Origin: Plumapathes pennacea
Lineage: Eukaryota; Cnidaria; Anthozoa; Antipatharia; Myriopathidae
Assembly: GCA_964036295.1 (NCBI GenBank)
Contig: OZ038466.1
Coordinates: forward strand, 9,264,001-9,328,000
Direction of reading: 5' to 3'
DNA length: 64,000 nucleotides
Shown: positions 1-10,469 of the stretch, in pieces
Layout of the letters: each line of letters starts with the position of its first letter
Position numbering within the stretch: position 1 is the first letter of the stretch
Notes under the pieces: model-generated
What the model was told of the DNA's origin: nothing
The model's database searches: none
The model's input: only the letters and a program-made list of their open reading frames with translations
Program-made: the position numbers and the translations under genes

Positions 1-1261
1 ATAACCCAGAAGCTGCACACAGGAAAATAACTGCTGCAGAGCGAGCTAGAAAGACTTCCCACTTTCGATTGAATTCTTTAGCTCTTCCGCGTTGTTCGAT
101 TAACTTTAGAAGCAGTACAAGACTAGGAGCCCAAGACTATAAGTTGACCTTTCATGCAGCAAGACCCGCTGAGTGTCGACCGGATACCATAATAATCCAC
201 TGTTATTTCCACCCTTTGGGGGAAAGCCATTAGCTCAGCGTATTGTTTCGTTTATAAAAATAGATGCCGATAGTTCATGTACCAAATTGGAAAAATTCAC
301 ATTGTTCATTGCGGGACATGAAAGGTCACACAACATGTGTACAAAAGAAAAAGTGAGCTGTTTCTCCCGTTTACATATAAACCCATCTTGTTTATATAAA
401 TACTGTATACAGTATACGCAACTGACGTAGTGTACAAAAGTCACGAACTGCTATTTTGTTAATACGCAGCCTATAGCCTCAAATGCAACATCTAAAAATC
501 GCATTTTTGCGCAATCGCTTCTGAGCAGAAAATCGGGTGATCGATGTGCAAGCGTCCCCTTTCAATATAACGGCGATCAAGTTACGTGTTGCCTTGGCGA
601 TAAAGCAGGGATTCCATATCGACAGCGTCGTTTTGTTCGGGCAGCTTCCTCAATATAGCACTGCGTCGGTTTGATGAGGCGGCTTCTCTTATGGGTCTCA
701 CAAGTCAGCTAACTACCAAACAGCCCGAGGCTCTCTGTTTGAACCGTCTGTAAACAATATTTAAAAACAATAGCGAACTGTCAATTTCGTCACTTTGGTA
801 AATAGAATGACACGTGGCATCCACTGATTGGTCGAGAAGTGATTGCTATCTCATTTGCTCGCGTGTCTGCCCAGGCGCGCCAAACACCATTGACGTTGGG
901 ACGCTTTCAGGGTTGATCCGAATGTACTTGACTTGTACTATTTTCTTCACTGGTGAATCGATAATCAAGTGTTCAGCTTCGCTGAGCAGTGAGTTTGGCG
1001 ACGTTGTGGCCCGCGTCTCTGAGAGGAACAAGGAATCGCTCACACGAAACGTGTGTATTGCAATATAAACGCCGGATCGTTGCCAACTGTCAAATTTTAC
1101 AACCACTCGTACTACGTAACTACTACAGCGGATTTCGATGCAGAATGGTCGTTTAGATCCCTGGTGGCCACTTTGGCGGGCCATTTCAAGGCAGCAGAAT
1201 ATAACATCACACCAACAGGTTGCAAGGGCTCCAAAGACGCAGATTCTGGTGTGATTATAGC
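1..1261. other. 5' flank of the CDK-inhibitor gene, no gene recognised
   Basis: I see no convincing coding exon here; the short open frames match nothing I know. A CACGTG E-box lies at 811-816 and an inverted CCAAT box (ATTGG) at 827-831, about 430-450 bases before the CDKN1-like start. These are possible promoter elements, but single short motifs occur by chance. The stretch just before the start (about 1053-1261) is probably 5' UTR. Confidence 0.3.
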
Positions 1262-1848
1262 ATGATTTCCAGTATGGCTACTCGCCGGTCTGTGAAACGC
1301 AATTTATTCGGAAGCGTTGACCACGAGCAGATACAAGAAGATCTAAAGAAGGAACTTGCCAAGATTTCAGAAGAAAAGTCCAAGACTTGGAACTTTGATT
1401 TTAAAAATTTCAAGCCGCTACCACCGGGGCGCTACAAATGGGAGCGAGTTGGAAAGCGATTACAAGCGCGTCTCTCGCCAACAGATTCCTCTACAACAAA
1501 CGCAACAGAATCTCAGTCAACGCAGGAGAGGGCGCCCAAGAGACAAAGGTATAACTTGAGAACTCGCGAGAGAGACGTTGAAAATGAGTTCAGACCGATT
1601 GACTCTCCGGCCCAATTTAATTCAGTTTCACGAGGAGTGCAGATTACAAGACCAGTGGTAAATACCGGCTCCACAACAGGTGAAATTGTTTTTTGATGTA
1701 ATGATTTGATAATTGAGGCAAGTACAGTTGTACCAAGTTGCTAAATGTTTCGTTTCGTTTCGTAGGTTCGATTCTTTTGGCGGAGGAAGAGCAGCAATCA
1801 GTAAGGACAAGTCGGCATAGACCAACCGAACGCGGCACTCGCCGCTGA
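1262..1848 (+). CDS. CDKN1-like: CIP/KIP-family cyclin-dependent kinase inhibitor (p21/p27/Dacapo-like), 2 exons
   Basis: Predicted nuclear inhibitor of cyclin-CDK complexes that restrains the G1/S transition. Exon 1 is 1262-1679 and exon 2 is 1766-1848, giving 166 residues; a second in-frame ATG at 1274 would give 162. The family signature is plain: the cyclin-docking motif KRNLFGSVDHEQ, then the CDK-binding segment WNFDFKNFKPLPPGRYKWERV, matching the inhibitory domain of p27/p57. A basic patch (APKRQRYNLRTRERD) is a likely nuclear signal. Exon 1 ends in a CAG|GTGAAA donor; without splicing the frame stops six codons later. An acceptor (TTTCGTTTCGTAG) at 1765 joins in frame to a basic C-terminus ending RGTRR, recalling the RRR-rich end of p27. 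No PIP box or clear 3-10-helix FYY motif is visible. Length is at the short end of the family. The inhibitory domain is certain enough; the second exon is inferred from splice sites. Confidence 0.88.
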
Positions 1849-4708
1849 AACGAAATTGATCTGATCACCTCACGAAGGCCTTGCTGTAACAGCGGGACCA
1901 TTTATGAATTTCTGTCGCTGATTTTAAGATCAAGGCTCTGGATTTTGCAGCGCAAATTTGCGAGCCCTTTAAAGATTCAACACCAGCAAGCATCGCTCAG
2001 TCAACAGCTTTGAGTCAGCCGGCTTTGTTTCCGCTCTTTGATGCTTGAGTAAACAAGACGCCGTAAAAGCGTTTAAATTTGTCAGAAAGGAGGACATCCA
2101 GTTGTTTCACCCTCGGAACATTCTTGCATTGCTGCCGTGCGAAGGGTGTTAGCAGGGAAAGGAGACAGACACTGGTTGTTTGAATAGCGTCACTTTCCAC
2201 GCTTGAGAGACTTCGAAGGACGCGGGGTTGTACACGAGAGAGCAGTCACCTGTGTAGGCGTTTTAAATGAAAAGTTTACTCAACATATGTATGTAGCCAT
2301 TGTTTTAAACCGCCCCTAAGACACTGCTCTGTTTTTAGAAGCAATCTTTATTAACGCGAAATCAATTTCGTTCAGTTGTATTGTATTGTTTCACGGAGAA
2401 AAGGCGTTGTTGTCAACGACCAAGTGATTAGAAGAGAAAGGCTACAGGCGTCGGGTTGGTAAGTGGAAAGGCTGCAAGTCGCGAGTTTTGTATTGCAATG
2501 ATTGCACTGATATGGCCCATGACTGATTCGGTTGTACATACGAGATTGAAAATTGTGGGCTCTTCTTATCCCTGTCGAAGAAATTAAACCCTAACACAAA
2601 CCAGACCTCAGTAATTTTTTCCAGATTGTATCTTTTCCACTGGAACAAGACAAAGCCAGGATCGAAATCGCAGAGCATTCGATTTCACATTATATGCAGC
2701 TAGAACGGGCTATGGGGGACATAGAAAACATAAACTGGACGAAAATTTAACGACTACTTGACTCCATTTTTTAAAACATAAGTATCAAATAACGTAAACA
2801 CGTGGCTATAATTTTTGCTCTCGTTGTCCCTGTCAGTTGCAAGATCGTCCAGCAAGCGATCGCTTTTAAAGAAGTCTAGATAACTAAGTGAAGAAAAGGA
2901 AGAAAAAAAAACCAAGTGGGCATGACGAAGCATCGGAAGCAGAGCAAGGCACAAGCGTGCGGCAACAAGTCGAGTTCGACCCCCTGCAGTCTGTACATGT
3001 ACTAGCAACGAACACTGCTTCGAATCATCCGTAGAATGCAACGTGCACTCTTCTTGAAACACGCCGACAGCCCAGGGGTCTGCACACCCGTCCGAACAAG
3101 TGTAAATCGGTTCTAAGTATGTGTTTTGCTTCTGTGACCTCTATCGACCACCCTCATACCATGTGGCTCGATTATGGTGAGTCTTTTAAATTACACATTT
3201 TGCACAGTGCAGTTTGTTTCAGTGAGCTGACCAAAAGAATGCTGTAAATTGGCTTCCACTTGAATCCGTGCACACACACACACGCGCGCGCGCAGTTGGG
3301 TTTCTCCGGGTTCCTTACTTCCTTTAAGCTTCTTGCTGTAGTGCTGTTATTATTTTTTTCTTTGGCTTTGCGCACGAAAAAGGTATGAATATGTCTACAA
3401 AGGAAGGAATATCGCAAGAAGGGTTCCCATATCGTGTTTCACTTATGTGTCACGTAATTCCTCTTCAGATCGAAAGAATGTCGTCCAACACATGAAATTC
3501 GTCGAAACACCAGCATCCGCACTACAATACTGTATCTCGCTTTATGACGTAAATTCATTTTCAAGGCAATAATGTTTACTAACTCCTAGAGAATGTTATC
3601 AAGCCGATATATTGAGTACAGCCGATAAAAACATGGCGTCTGATTTGATGCTTGGACAAACCTGATTTCTTCTCACTCTAAAAATACAATTCCACAAAAT
3701 TGACTGAGACGGAACTTTCGTCAGTTCCGTGTTACTGCTGTTGCAATACAGTCACCGAGATCCCCTTGCTACAAGATACGATGAAGAATGCGGAAAGTTT
3801 CGTACCAGGAATCGAGAAACCCAACCGAACGAGAAAATTTGCCTTTGGGTAAGTCGTTGATTTGAATCAATGAAGACAACAAGCTGTACCTCACTATACC
3901 CGGCATCTATTTTTTTGTTTAACTGCTATAACACTACTGCTACAATCATTATCGCAGCTTACAAGAATACTGCCCAAGATAGTGCTGTACTACAACTACA
4001 TGTCCTTGCGGCGTTCTGAACTTGTTTGAGAGACCGAGAACTATGTGTGGGGAGGGGGGGGAAGCAACTATGCTCTGATACGGCCATGCACTGTCACTTG
4101 TTGCTGCTATCACTACTCTGCACCATCACATACTACTACCAACTGCTACTGCGCGCTGTAGTCTAATATTACCACAACTCTACCTCCACCACTATCACTA
4201 CTCGATCTACCTGACAACACCTACTACTAAAAACCACAACTATAAGTACACTACAACTGCTCTTAAGGTGTTAGTGTTACTTTAGTACTTTTTCTACCAC
4301 GAACAGTAGAGTAACACTGACAATAAAACGGCTAAACACCGCCTACTACTCAGTTACAATGTACTGCTGGACTATCTATCACCACAACTATCAATGTACT
4401 ACTAATAGTAGACTACACTTTCACCTGTTATACTACTACCACTAACTACACCTCTTCTACCACCAAAAGAACACTGACTACTAATAGATTGATTTCAATA
4501 AGCTCGTGAAATAGACACTGACACGTATAAGCACTTCTTTTCTTATCATCTTCCCAACACAGAACTAAACACGGTCATTTATAGTTCTAGCGTTTTCCAC
4601 CTGAAATAGTTCTCAAACATCCCAGCACAAAACTTATATGAAAAGGATTCTTGGTGATCTGATGGAATGTCTTGGAGAAAATGTGGACATGCCCTTCTTC
4701 GGTACTGT
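1849..4708. other. Intergenic, simple-sequence rich, no gene seen
   Basis: No supportable exon. A short (CA)n(CG)n run lies at about 3272-3294. From about 4085 to 4480 the sequence is dominated by degenerate CTA/ACT/CCA triplets, a decayed trinucleotide-type low-complexity tract. A G9 run lies near 4051. Confidence 0.5.
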
Positions 4709-5084
4709 ATTTGGCCCTGTTTACATGAAAGGAGGGTGACACTCCTCGAGGGACACCCTCCTAGAAGGGTCACCCTTCTCTATTAAAATTTCTTGTTCCG
4801 TTTACATGATAGGTATTACCCTATCTTGAGTGCTAGGGTAATCCTCCCAGCAGGGACAACGTTTGGCCATGTAAACGCTCGAGGTAGGGTTACCTTTCCA
4901 GGGGGCTAAGTTTAGTGGTGACATGTTACTCAGTATCTCAAATCTCGCGACGCCTTTCAGACTCTTGGCGAGATAGGGATAACGCTTGGCATGTAAAGGG
5001 GGGGGGGGGGGGGGCTATCTTCTGACCCTTCTAGGAAGGTGTCCCTCCCAGGAGGGTCACCCTTCTTCCATGTAAACAGGGCCT
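4709..5084. mobile_element. MITE with GGCCCTGTTTACATG terminal inverted repeats
   Basis: The left end at about 4709 reads GGCCCTGTTTACATG and the right end at about 5070-5084 is its exact complement, CATGTAAACAGGGCC. Inside, AGGGTGAC/GTCACCCT blocks and further TTTACATG/CATGTAAA pairs repeat in opposite orientation, with a long G homopolymer near 4998. There is no coding capacity. Flanking bases give no convincing target-site duplication, so the superfamily is undetermined. Similar GGCCC-type ends recur near 22051, 47765 and 48410. Confidence 0.75.
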
Positions 5085-7541
5085 TACTTTCCGAGAGCAA
5101 CTTAAAATTTGCAAAATTAATTCGCCTGGCTCATGCATCTGGCCGATAAAAAAAAAATCAAATTACCTTTCGCGAGATAAGCGTTGGAGCCGGTTCGCAT
5201 GTGTATACACTGTGTAGAATAGGTTTTCACATGTCTGTATCAATATCGTTGTTTGTCAGCTGTCGGATCGCGGCTTACATGAAGTTCGTATATAGATTGA
5301 ATGTCGATTTTGTGGCGACTGCACTGGTGTCTTCATTTCTTTGGGTCGATTTTGCTGACATTTGTTTTATCCAATTTTTAACGAAGAAGACTGACTGAGT
5401 CATCTTTGTTTAAGTGTGTAGCCCGATGTCTGTATTATTAGAAAGATTAGCAGACACGATGAAACATAAATACATTCGGCTTCGAGGGTATCTATATATC
5501 CAGTTATACCAGCCCTAAGGAGTAACCCGCACCGCTGACGCTTTTTAGTTTTTCTTTACCACCGACTGGACAATGATTTTAAAAGTGATATACAGTGGAA
5601 CCTCCATTAACAAGGAAAAGTGTCCCCTGAATAGAGGCGTCCCTTGAATGGAGGTAATCAGTAGAAAGATTGTAGAAGCGTTATTTATTTTCGAGACGTG
5701 GAGATGTGTCCCGTTACATATGTCCATGATAAGATTGTTTTATACAAAATTATTTATACACATGCATTCCAATCTTGAACAAGAATATAAAAATTGTCAG
5801 ACTGCACAATATTCGAGGCACGTCACTTCGTCCGTGAACTAACGGTTCAATGCAGCTCATTGGATCAAAATGTAATCAAATTTACGGTAACCCAATATAT
5901 GATCAGCAGACTATATATAAATGACTCTGTTCAATAACGGAGTTAAACGGCTGTAAACGATATAGGGATTGACATTCTTCAAACATTGGTGTACAGTGTA
6001 TTCTTTTCGTCTTAGGTTCGCTTAAAAGGCTGTCTGAACTCAAGAAACTTCAGTTATTCCTCGAAGCTCAAGAATGAGAAGCATAGCCTGTCAGAATGTC
6101 AAGTCTAATATTCTTTATATTGGTCCGGCACTGCGGCCCTACGCTTACTTGATCTTACCTCCCAGGCAGTCTGAACTGTTGTCAGTCTACTTTGCACTCA
6201 AATTAATCCGCCAACTTTCCTGTTTCATATTTCACATCTATTGTCTACACATCAATGAAGTCTAATCGGTCATTTACCTCTACCGTGTTTCTCTGTCCAA
6301 ATTTTAGAGCTGGCCGGAACGAGATGAAAAAGCCAATAAGTATGTACCGCCCAAGAGGGTTTCGTTTTCAAGCATTTTAGTCTGAAAAAGGCATAAAGTT
6401 ATTCCTCATAATTTTCGAATGGGAGTGTTCTGCTCTGCTCTGAAGACCAAAATATACGATTTTTCCGATCCTATTTGAAAACTGCATCCCAAAAAGTAGC
6501 CCCTTTTCAGGCGTAAACCAAACGTTTTACCTTAGTCAGACAAAATGTCAAAATCTATATCCTATTTCAGACTGAACTGCTTAAAGACGATACCCTGGAG
6601 CATATAGCTATATGGTTTAATATGGGAACCACCCTCCCTCCCCACTCCCCGGACTGTTGATTCTCATTCGCGAGATATACAGTTTACTAGGGTGTCCGGT
6701 TTACTTGGGTGACAGGTTTGTATTGAAGTGTCATTGAACGATCTGCGGTTCACGATAAGCCTTGGTGTGAGTTACTTGCCTCACGCTGCAGAAAGGCAAA
6801 TTGAAGCGGAAGTCCTCAGACCGCAGCTCAAGCGATCTGAACTGGTGGCAAACTCATGCGATACCGGTTCAGCGTGCAAAAGAGCGCTCGGCAAATATCG
6901 TGATGGAGCCACCCAAAGCCGAATATGTCACTTTTGGATGCTTCATAAGCACACACTTTACTTATTAAGGTAACGTATTCTAAAATATACGAGTAACGTT
7001 GGTCAGCTAAAATACCAAAAGCACATGCCAAAAATAGTATACAAAACTAACACAACATTTTATCGTACCTTATATGACGTATCTATCGCCCTCGCCAGCT
7101 CTATCCTTTTTTCGCGGCCACTGTAGCTCGTGCTTCCAACAATCCTAAAATGGACGTAGTGACATCCATTAGACTGGAGACGTATGACGTCATTTAATCA
7201 ATACCAAAGACAGTAAAAAACGATTTTTTGTGTGTCTACTGTCTGCAGCCACTTATATTAGCATGGACACCACGAGGAAATGTGCTATAAAACGCAAGTT
7301 GTATAATGAAACTCGTTTTCTAGCGTCGACGTGTTGTCTGGTCGAACATTGTCTTCTACGATGCGCAACTGTTGCTCTGAGGCTATCTAAACCAACAGAG
7401 AACATTGCAGGCGCTGTCATTTACGAACAAGACAATCAAACATTTCAGTTCAAACGTGCGCGGTGGAAGATAATTGCGCTGAAGAAATTCTATATGACAA
7501 GTAGATTTTTTCGGAAGAGCATACTCTCGTAGTATTAGTAA
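5085..7541. other. Intergenic with repeat fragments, no gene seen
   Basis: No convincing exon. About 5592-5655 resembles one end of the CAGTGGAACCTC / GGAGGT element seen elsewhere in the window. About 6419-6610 carries the ACCAAAATATAC-type repeat (TGGGAGTG start) also found near 8694, 13560 and 15290. The open frames here (for example near 5201, 6728 and 7230) show no domain signal. Confidence 0.45.
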
Positions 7542-7542
7542 A

Positions 7543-7900
7543 GCCCTGGCCAAACGGAGTCTCAAGCCAAGCCAACTCAAGCATGTTTTTTATTTGGCTT
7601 CGACTTGGGCATCGTTTGGCCACCCACTTGGCTCGACCTGGCTTGAATTGGCTCGACATTGATCAAGCCCAAACTTTCAGCCAAGTCGACCTAACGTTTC
7701 AGTCATCCTTTGGCCACCCAAGCCAAGCCAAGTCGAGTCAGTCAAGCCAAGTCGAGTCAAGTCAACGCAAGGTGGTCGCGTCAGCTTTTGTTATGGCAGC
7801 TGAATCGTTTTGTTGCGACTTGGTTCGACATGGGAGTACCGTTTGGCCACCCGCTTGTGCAAAGTTCAGTGACTTCGCAAACTTCGGTTGAGTTGAGTCC
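7543..7900. mobile_element. Dispersed repeat with CCAAGTCGAG / GTTTGGCCACCC blocks
   Basis: The segment begins GCCCTGGCCAAACGG and is built of overlapping AAGCCAAGTCGAGTCAAGTC-type direct repeats with three copies of GTTTGGCCACCC or close variants. A related start (GCCCAGGCCAAACGG) occurs near 23395 inside the NCAM-like gene. It looks like a non-autonomous element or a satellite-like repeat. Its right boundary is unclear, and it ends about 130 bases before the start codon of the Ig/thyroglobulin gene. Confidence 0.5.
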
Positions 7901-8025
7901 GTTTTTCGAACCGAGAAGGAAATGACGCGTGAAAGTCGTGACGCGCAACAGACGTCACAAAAGCGTACGTCATAGACATCTCAGACGAACGTTGACTTTT
8001 CTGCGAAGACATCGTTTTTCTTAAG

Positions 8026-8089
8026 ATGCAGTATTTTACTCTAACCCTCGCTATATTCCTGATAGCTGCAATTGTCTCCTCGGTCGAAG
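8026..8089 (+). CDS. Ig/thyroglobulin gene exon 1: signal peptide
   Basis: The ATG opens a 21-codon hydrophobic leader and the exon ends one base into a codon at a consensus GTAAGT donor. Phase 1 matches the acceptor at 8336. Confidence 0.8.
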
Positions 8090-10469
8090 GTAAGTTATAG
8101 AACCCGCTCACAATAAACCGGATCGTTAAAGCGCGATTGATCCGAGATGATATTGGCGTGCGTTCATACTGTCGCAAAATCAGCTAGATCGATCTGAAAA
8201 AAAAAAAAAAAAAAATAGACTGTCCACATTCGGCTCTCCTTTAGCCTGGACCAGATCGATCTAATCGCTAAGTATACTGGCCCATAATTCTGAGTTTCAG
8301 AAGTCCCCATCTCAAACGCGCTCTTTTCCTTCTCAGCAAATTCCCGTGACCAGAAAGCTTCCATAAACCAGGCCAAATCAACCAAGCTTCTAGAGGCGTC
8401 GCTAGGTCACAGCGCTGTGTTGCTGTGTTACTACAAGGGAAAACCTACACCAAAAATTTCGTGGAGCAAAGGCGGGAAGTTAATCCGTGATAAATGCAAG
8501 CACTGTGTCGCGAAAGTGAATCATGACACTCCCGGTGTGAGCAAGCTCCACGTGACCCCATTCAAAGAGGAGGATTTCGGAAAATATACGTGTAAAGCGA
8601 GGAACAGTGTTGGCTTTCAACAAATCAAAATCACGCTTCACCAAGATGACAAAGGAAGTGAGTTGGATACGGGGGGGGGGGGGGGGGGGGGGGCACTCCC
8701 ATATATGGACTATACGGGGATGTGCCGCTCAACAGGGTATACTTTTTGCCTCTCCGACTCTGGAACTATACAAATCACCGTTTCTCTCTGGAACAGGGTA
8801 TATTTTTCGTTCAGTCTGGCTCTGGAACAAGGTCGATATTTCTTCCTGCCAGAATCCTTGATGATTTATAGTAGAGTCTGTCGCTGCAAAACAGCTCTGA
8901 ACTGTTGCTTTAAATCACGCAACGCCACATGTTTATTCAAGTACGCCATTTCCAATTTGTAGAGTCGCCTCTAGTCTAGAACAGGGTATCTATTTTCATC
9001 ATTTTGTCTGGAACAGGGTCGCAAAATTGCCTTTCTTTACTCTGGAACAGGGTCAGAGTCACAGGAACTCAGCTGCACACCCCCATACTAAATTTATTGG
9101 AGTGCCCCCCCCCCGGGGGGGGGGTTGGATAACTCCAACTGTTGTTGTTAGTGTTGTTTTTATTGATCTAGTCATGATTGTTACTTTAACACTCCAATAG
9201 CTTCCATTAAGATTGCCTCATTCATGAAATTAACTCACACTTGTCGCTGTGTTTATTACAGTGTAATAATCAATATCTTCGTCTTCTATTTTCCTTCACG
9301 TCCTTCGCCATTATCATTGTCATCGTCTTTTTTTTACATTCTTCATACGTTGTTGTTCTCGTTAACTTTCTTTCCGTTTTGCCCCTTCTTAGTCTGTCTT
9401 GCTTCTTCTATCTCTTTTATATATCTTCTACTATTAATATTCCCACTAGTTCCATTACTTGACTAAATGCTCCTGTCCTCCGCCTTGGATGCGGTCATGA
9501 TTCCGTTGCTAAGACACAGTTTCTATAGCAATCCTCATAGTCCCGACACATCATCTACTTGTTCTTGTTATACCTCGTTTCGCTCTCGTGCCTTCCTTTT
9601 CTCACGGACAGAAATGACGCAGTGTCAGAGAGACCGAATTGTGTCCAGGGACCCTCGCCTGAGACTAGAGTTCAGACCCCGCTGCGACCCGGACGGCTCG
9701 TACCATCAGATCCAGTGCTCAGTCCACCTCGACAAATGTTGGTGCGTGGATGAGAGCGGGCATAAGATCATGGACGTCGTGGAAGGGAAGACTGGACCCC
9801 ACTGCACTCCAAAGAAGTGTAAGGGGCTTTAATTCTTTAACTCGTGAGAGTTTTTTCTTCAGTCTCTTTCCAGGGCCCGGTTAGGCTAACCTCAGGTTAA
9901 GGCTAAACTTTGTTGTCATTTTTAGGCCTACGAATACAATCGTTTGCTCACAAAACGCTATGTCTTGGGCAATATTAAACTTTTTAGCTGTAGTATTTCA
10001 TCAAATTCTGCACTTTGTTGACCGAAAACGCGAGAGAAAGAATTTGGTTAACCCTATAGGTTAGCTTAACCGGGCTTTGAACAACCCGGCCCAGATGTCA
10101 TACAGTGTCCTTCCACGATGGAAAGGATTTTTTCATTTTAGATTTAGTTTTCTTTCAGTTGGTTGCTCTCCCTGCTGTCTCATTTACCCGACAGACTGGC
10201 CAAGCCGGTGTGTCGTTTGTTGTGTTCGTTATCGGAGTCGTGATGGTGCTCGTCGTTTTAGTTGATTGTGTTGTCTCGTTTACTTGACAGACTGGCCCAG
10301 TTACGTGTCGTTTGTTGTGCTCTTTATCGGAGTCGTGATGGTGCTTGTCGTGGCGGAGATGATGGCTTACCATTACAAGAAGGGCTTGATAAATCACATC
10401 ATACAGCGCCGGAGAAAGAAACACACACAAGAAGGCGAGTGTGAGTATAAATATGGTGACACGAACTAA
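8026..10469 (+). CDS. Type I membrane protein: signal peptide, Ig domain, thyroglobulin type-1 domain, TM helix (4 exons)
   Basis: Exons 8026-8089, 8337-8657, 9612-9818 and 10291-10469 join in frame through three phase-1 introns to give 256 residues. Exon 1 is a signal peptide (MQYFTLTLAIFLIAAIVSS) ending in a GTAAGT donor. Exon 2 is an I-set-like Ig domain: VLLCYY with the first Cys, the Trp in KISWSKGGK, and DFGKYTCKARNSVG around the second Cys. Exon 3 is a thyroglobulin type-1 repeat with QC...RC, GSY, IQC, CWCVDESG and HCTP. Exon 4 holds a helix (YVSFVVLFIGVVMVLVV), then a short basic tail (QRRRKK). Thyroglobulin repeats in other proteins bind or inhibit cysteine proteases, so a surface receptor or protease-binding role is possible; this is inference. 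A GTGAGT donor at 10441, also phase 1, may splice out of the last exon to an unseen tail exon. I know no named orthologue with this domain order. Confidence 0.85.
8337..8657 (+). CDS. Ig/thyroglobulin gene exon 2: Ig domain
   Basis: The acceptor CCTTCTCAG lies just before 8337 and the donor GTGAGT at 8658. A single I-set-type Ig fold with both cysteines and the invariant Trp fills the exon. A 23-base G homopolymer (8671-8693) starts only 13 bases after the donor. Confidence 0.85.
8671..9124. mobile_element. Repeat element bounded by poly-G and C/G runs, with TCTGGAACAGGGTATA subrepeats
   Basis: It opens with G23 followed by CACTCCCATATA and closes with ATTGGAGTGCC then C10G10, so the ends are loosely inverted (GGCACTCC against GGAGTGCC). 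Inside, TCTGGAACAGGGT-type motifs recur at least four times. It lies wholly in intron 2 of the Ig/thyroglobulin gene. Related TGGGAGTG / ACCAAAATATAC fragments occur at about 6419, 13560 and 15285. Confidence 0.6.
9612..9818 (+). CDS. Ig/thyroglobulin gene exon 3: thyroglobulin type-1 repeat
   Basis: The exon carries the full cysteine pattern of the family: MTQC, PRC, YHQIQC, KCWCV and HC, with the central CWCV motif. I chose the donor at 9819 (GTAAGG) because it gives phase 1 and reads into the TM exon in frame; an alternative GTGTAA two bases earlier would not. Confidence 0.85.
9871..10094. mobile_element. MITE with CAGGGCCCGG terminal inverted repeats
   Basis: The left end reads CAGGGCCCGGTTAGGCTAAC and the right end TTAGCTTAACCGGG...CCCGGCCCAG, an imperfect inverted pair. 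The same family occurs at 14316-14563 and, diverged, at 63011-63273. It lies in intron 3 of the Ig/thyroglobulin gene. Confidence 0.65.
10195..10275 (+). pseudogene. Degenerate duplicate of the TM exon, frameshifted
   Basis: From the acceptor-like CATTTACCCGACAG onward this stretch is nearly identical to the start of the functional TM exon 96 bases downstream (TGTCGTTTGTTGTG, TATCGGAGTCGTGATGGTGC). It has one extra base between TGGCC and GTGTCG. Entered in phase 1 it therefore reads WPSRCVVCC... and stops, with no hydrophobic helix. It is the remnant of a tandem exon duplication. Confidence 0.75.
10291..10469 (+). CDS. Ig/thyroglobulin gene exon 4: TM helix and cytoplasmic tail
   Basis: The acceptor TTTACTTGACAG precedes WPSYVSFVVLFIGVVMVLVVAE, then MMAYHYKKGL and a basic QRRRKK stop-transfer region, ending GDTN. 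A GTGAGT at 10441 could act as a further phase-1 donor, so the last nine codons may be retained intron. Confidence 0.75.

Noticed and set aside
1766-1776. GGTTCGATTC, resembling a tRNA B box
   Set aside because: No A box, no cloverleaf around it; it lies at the start of the CDK-inhibitor second exon.
7583-7925. Overlapping open frames of SQAKSSQ type
   Set aside because: Generated by the AAGCCAAGTCGAGTC repeat.
9224-9607. Serine/phenylalanine-rich open frame leading into the thyroglobulin exon
   Set aside because: Pyrimidine-rich intron; a clean acceptor at 9611 and phase agreement place the exon start at 9612.
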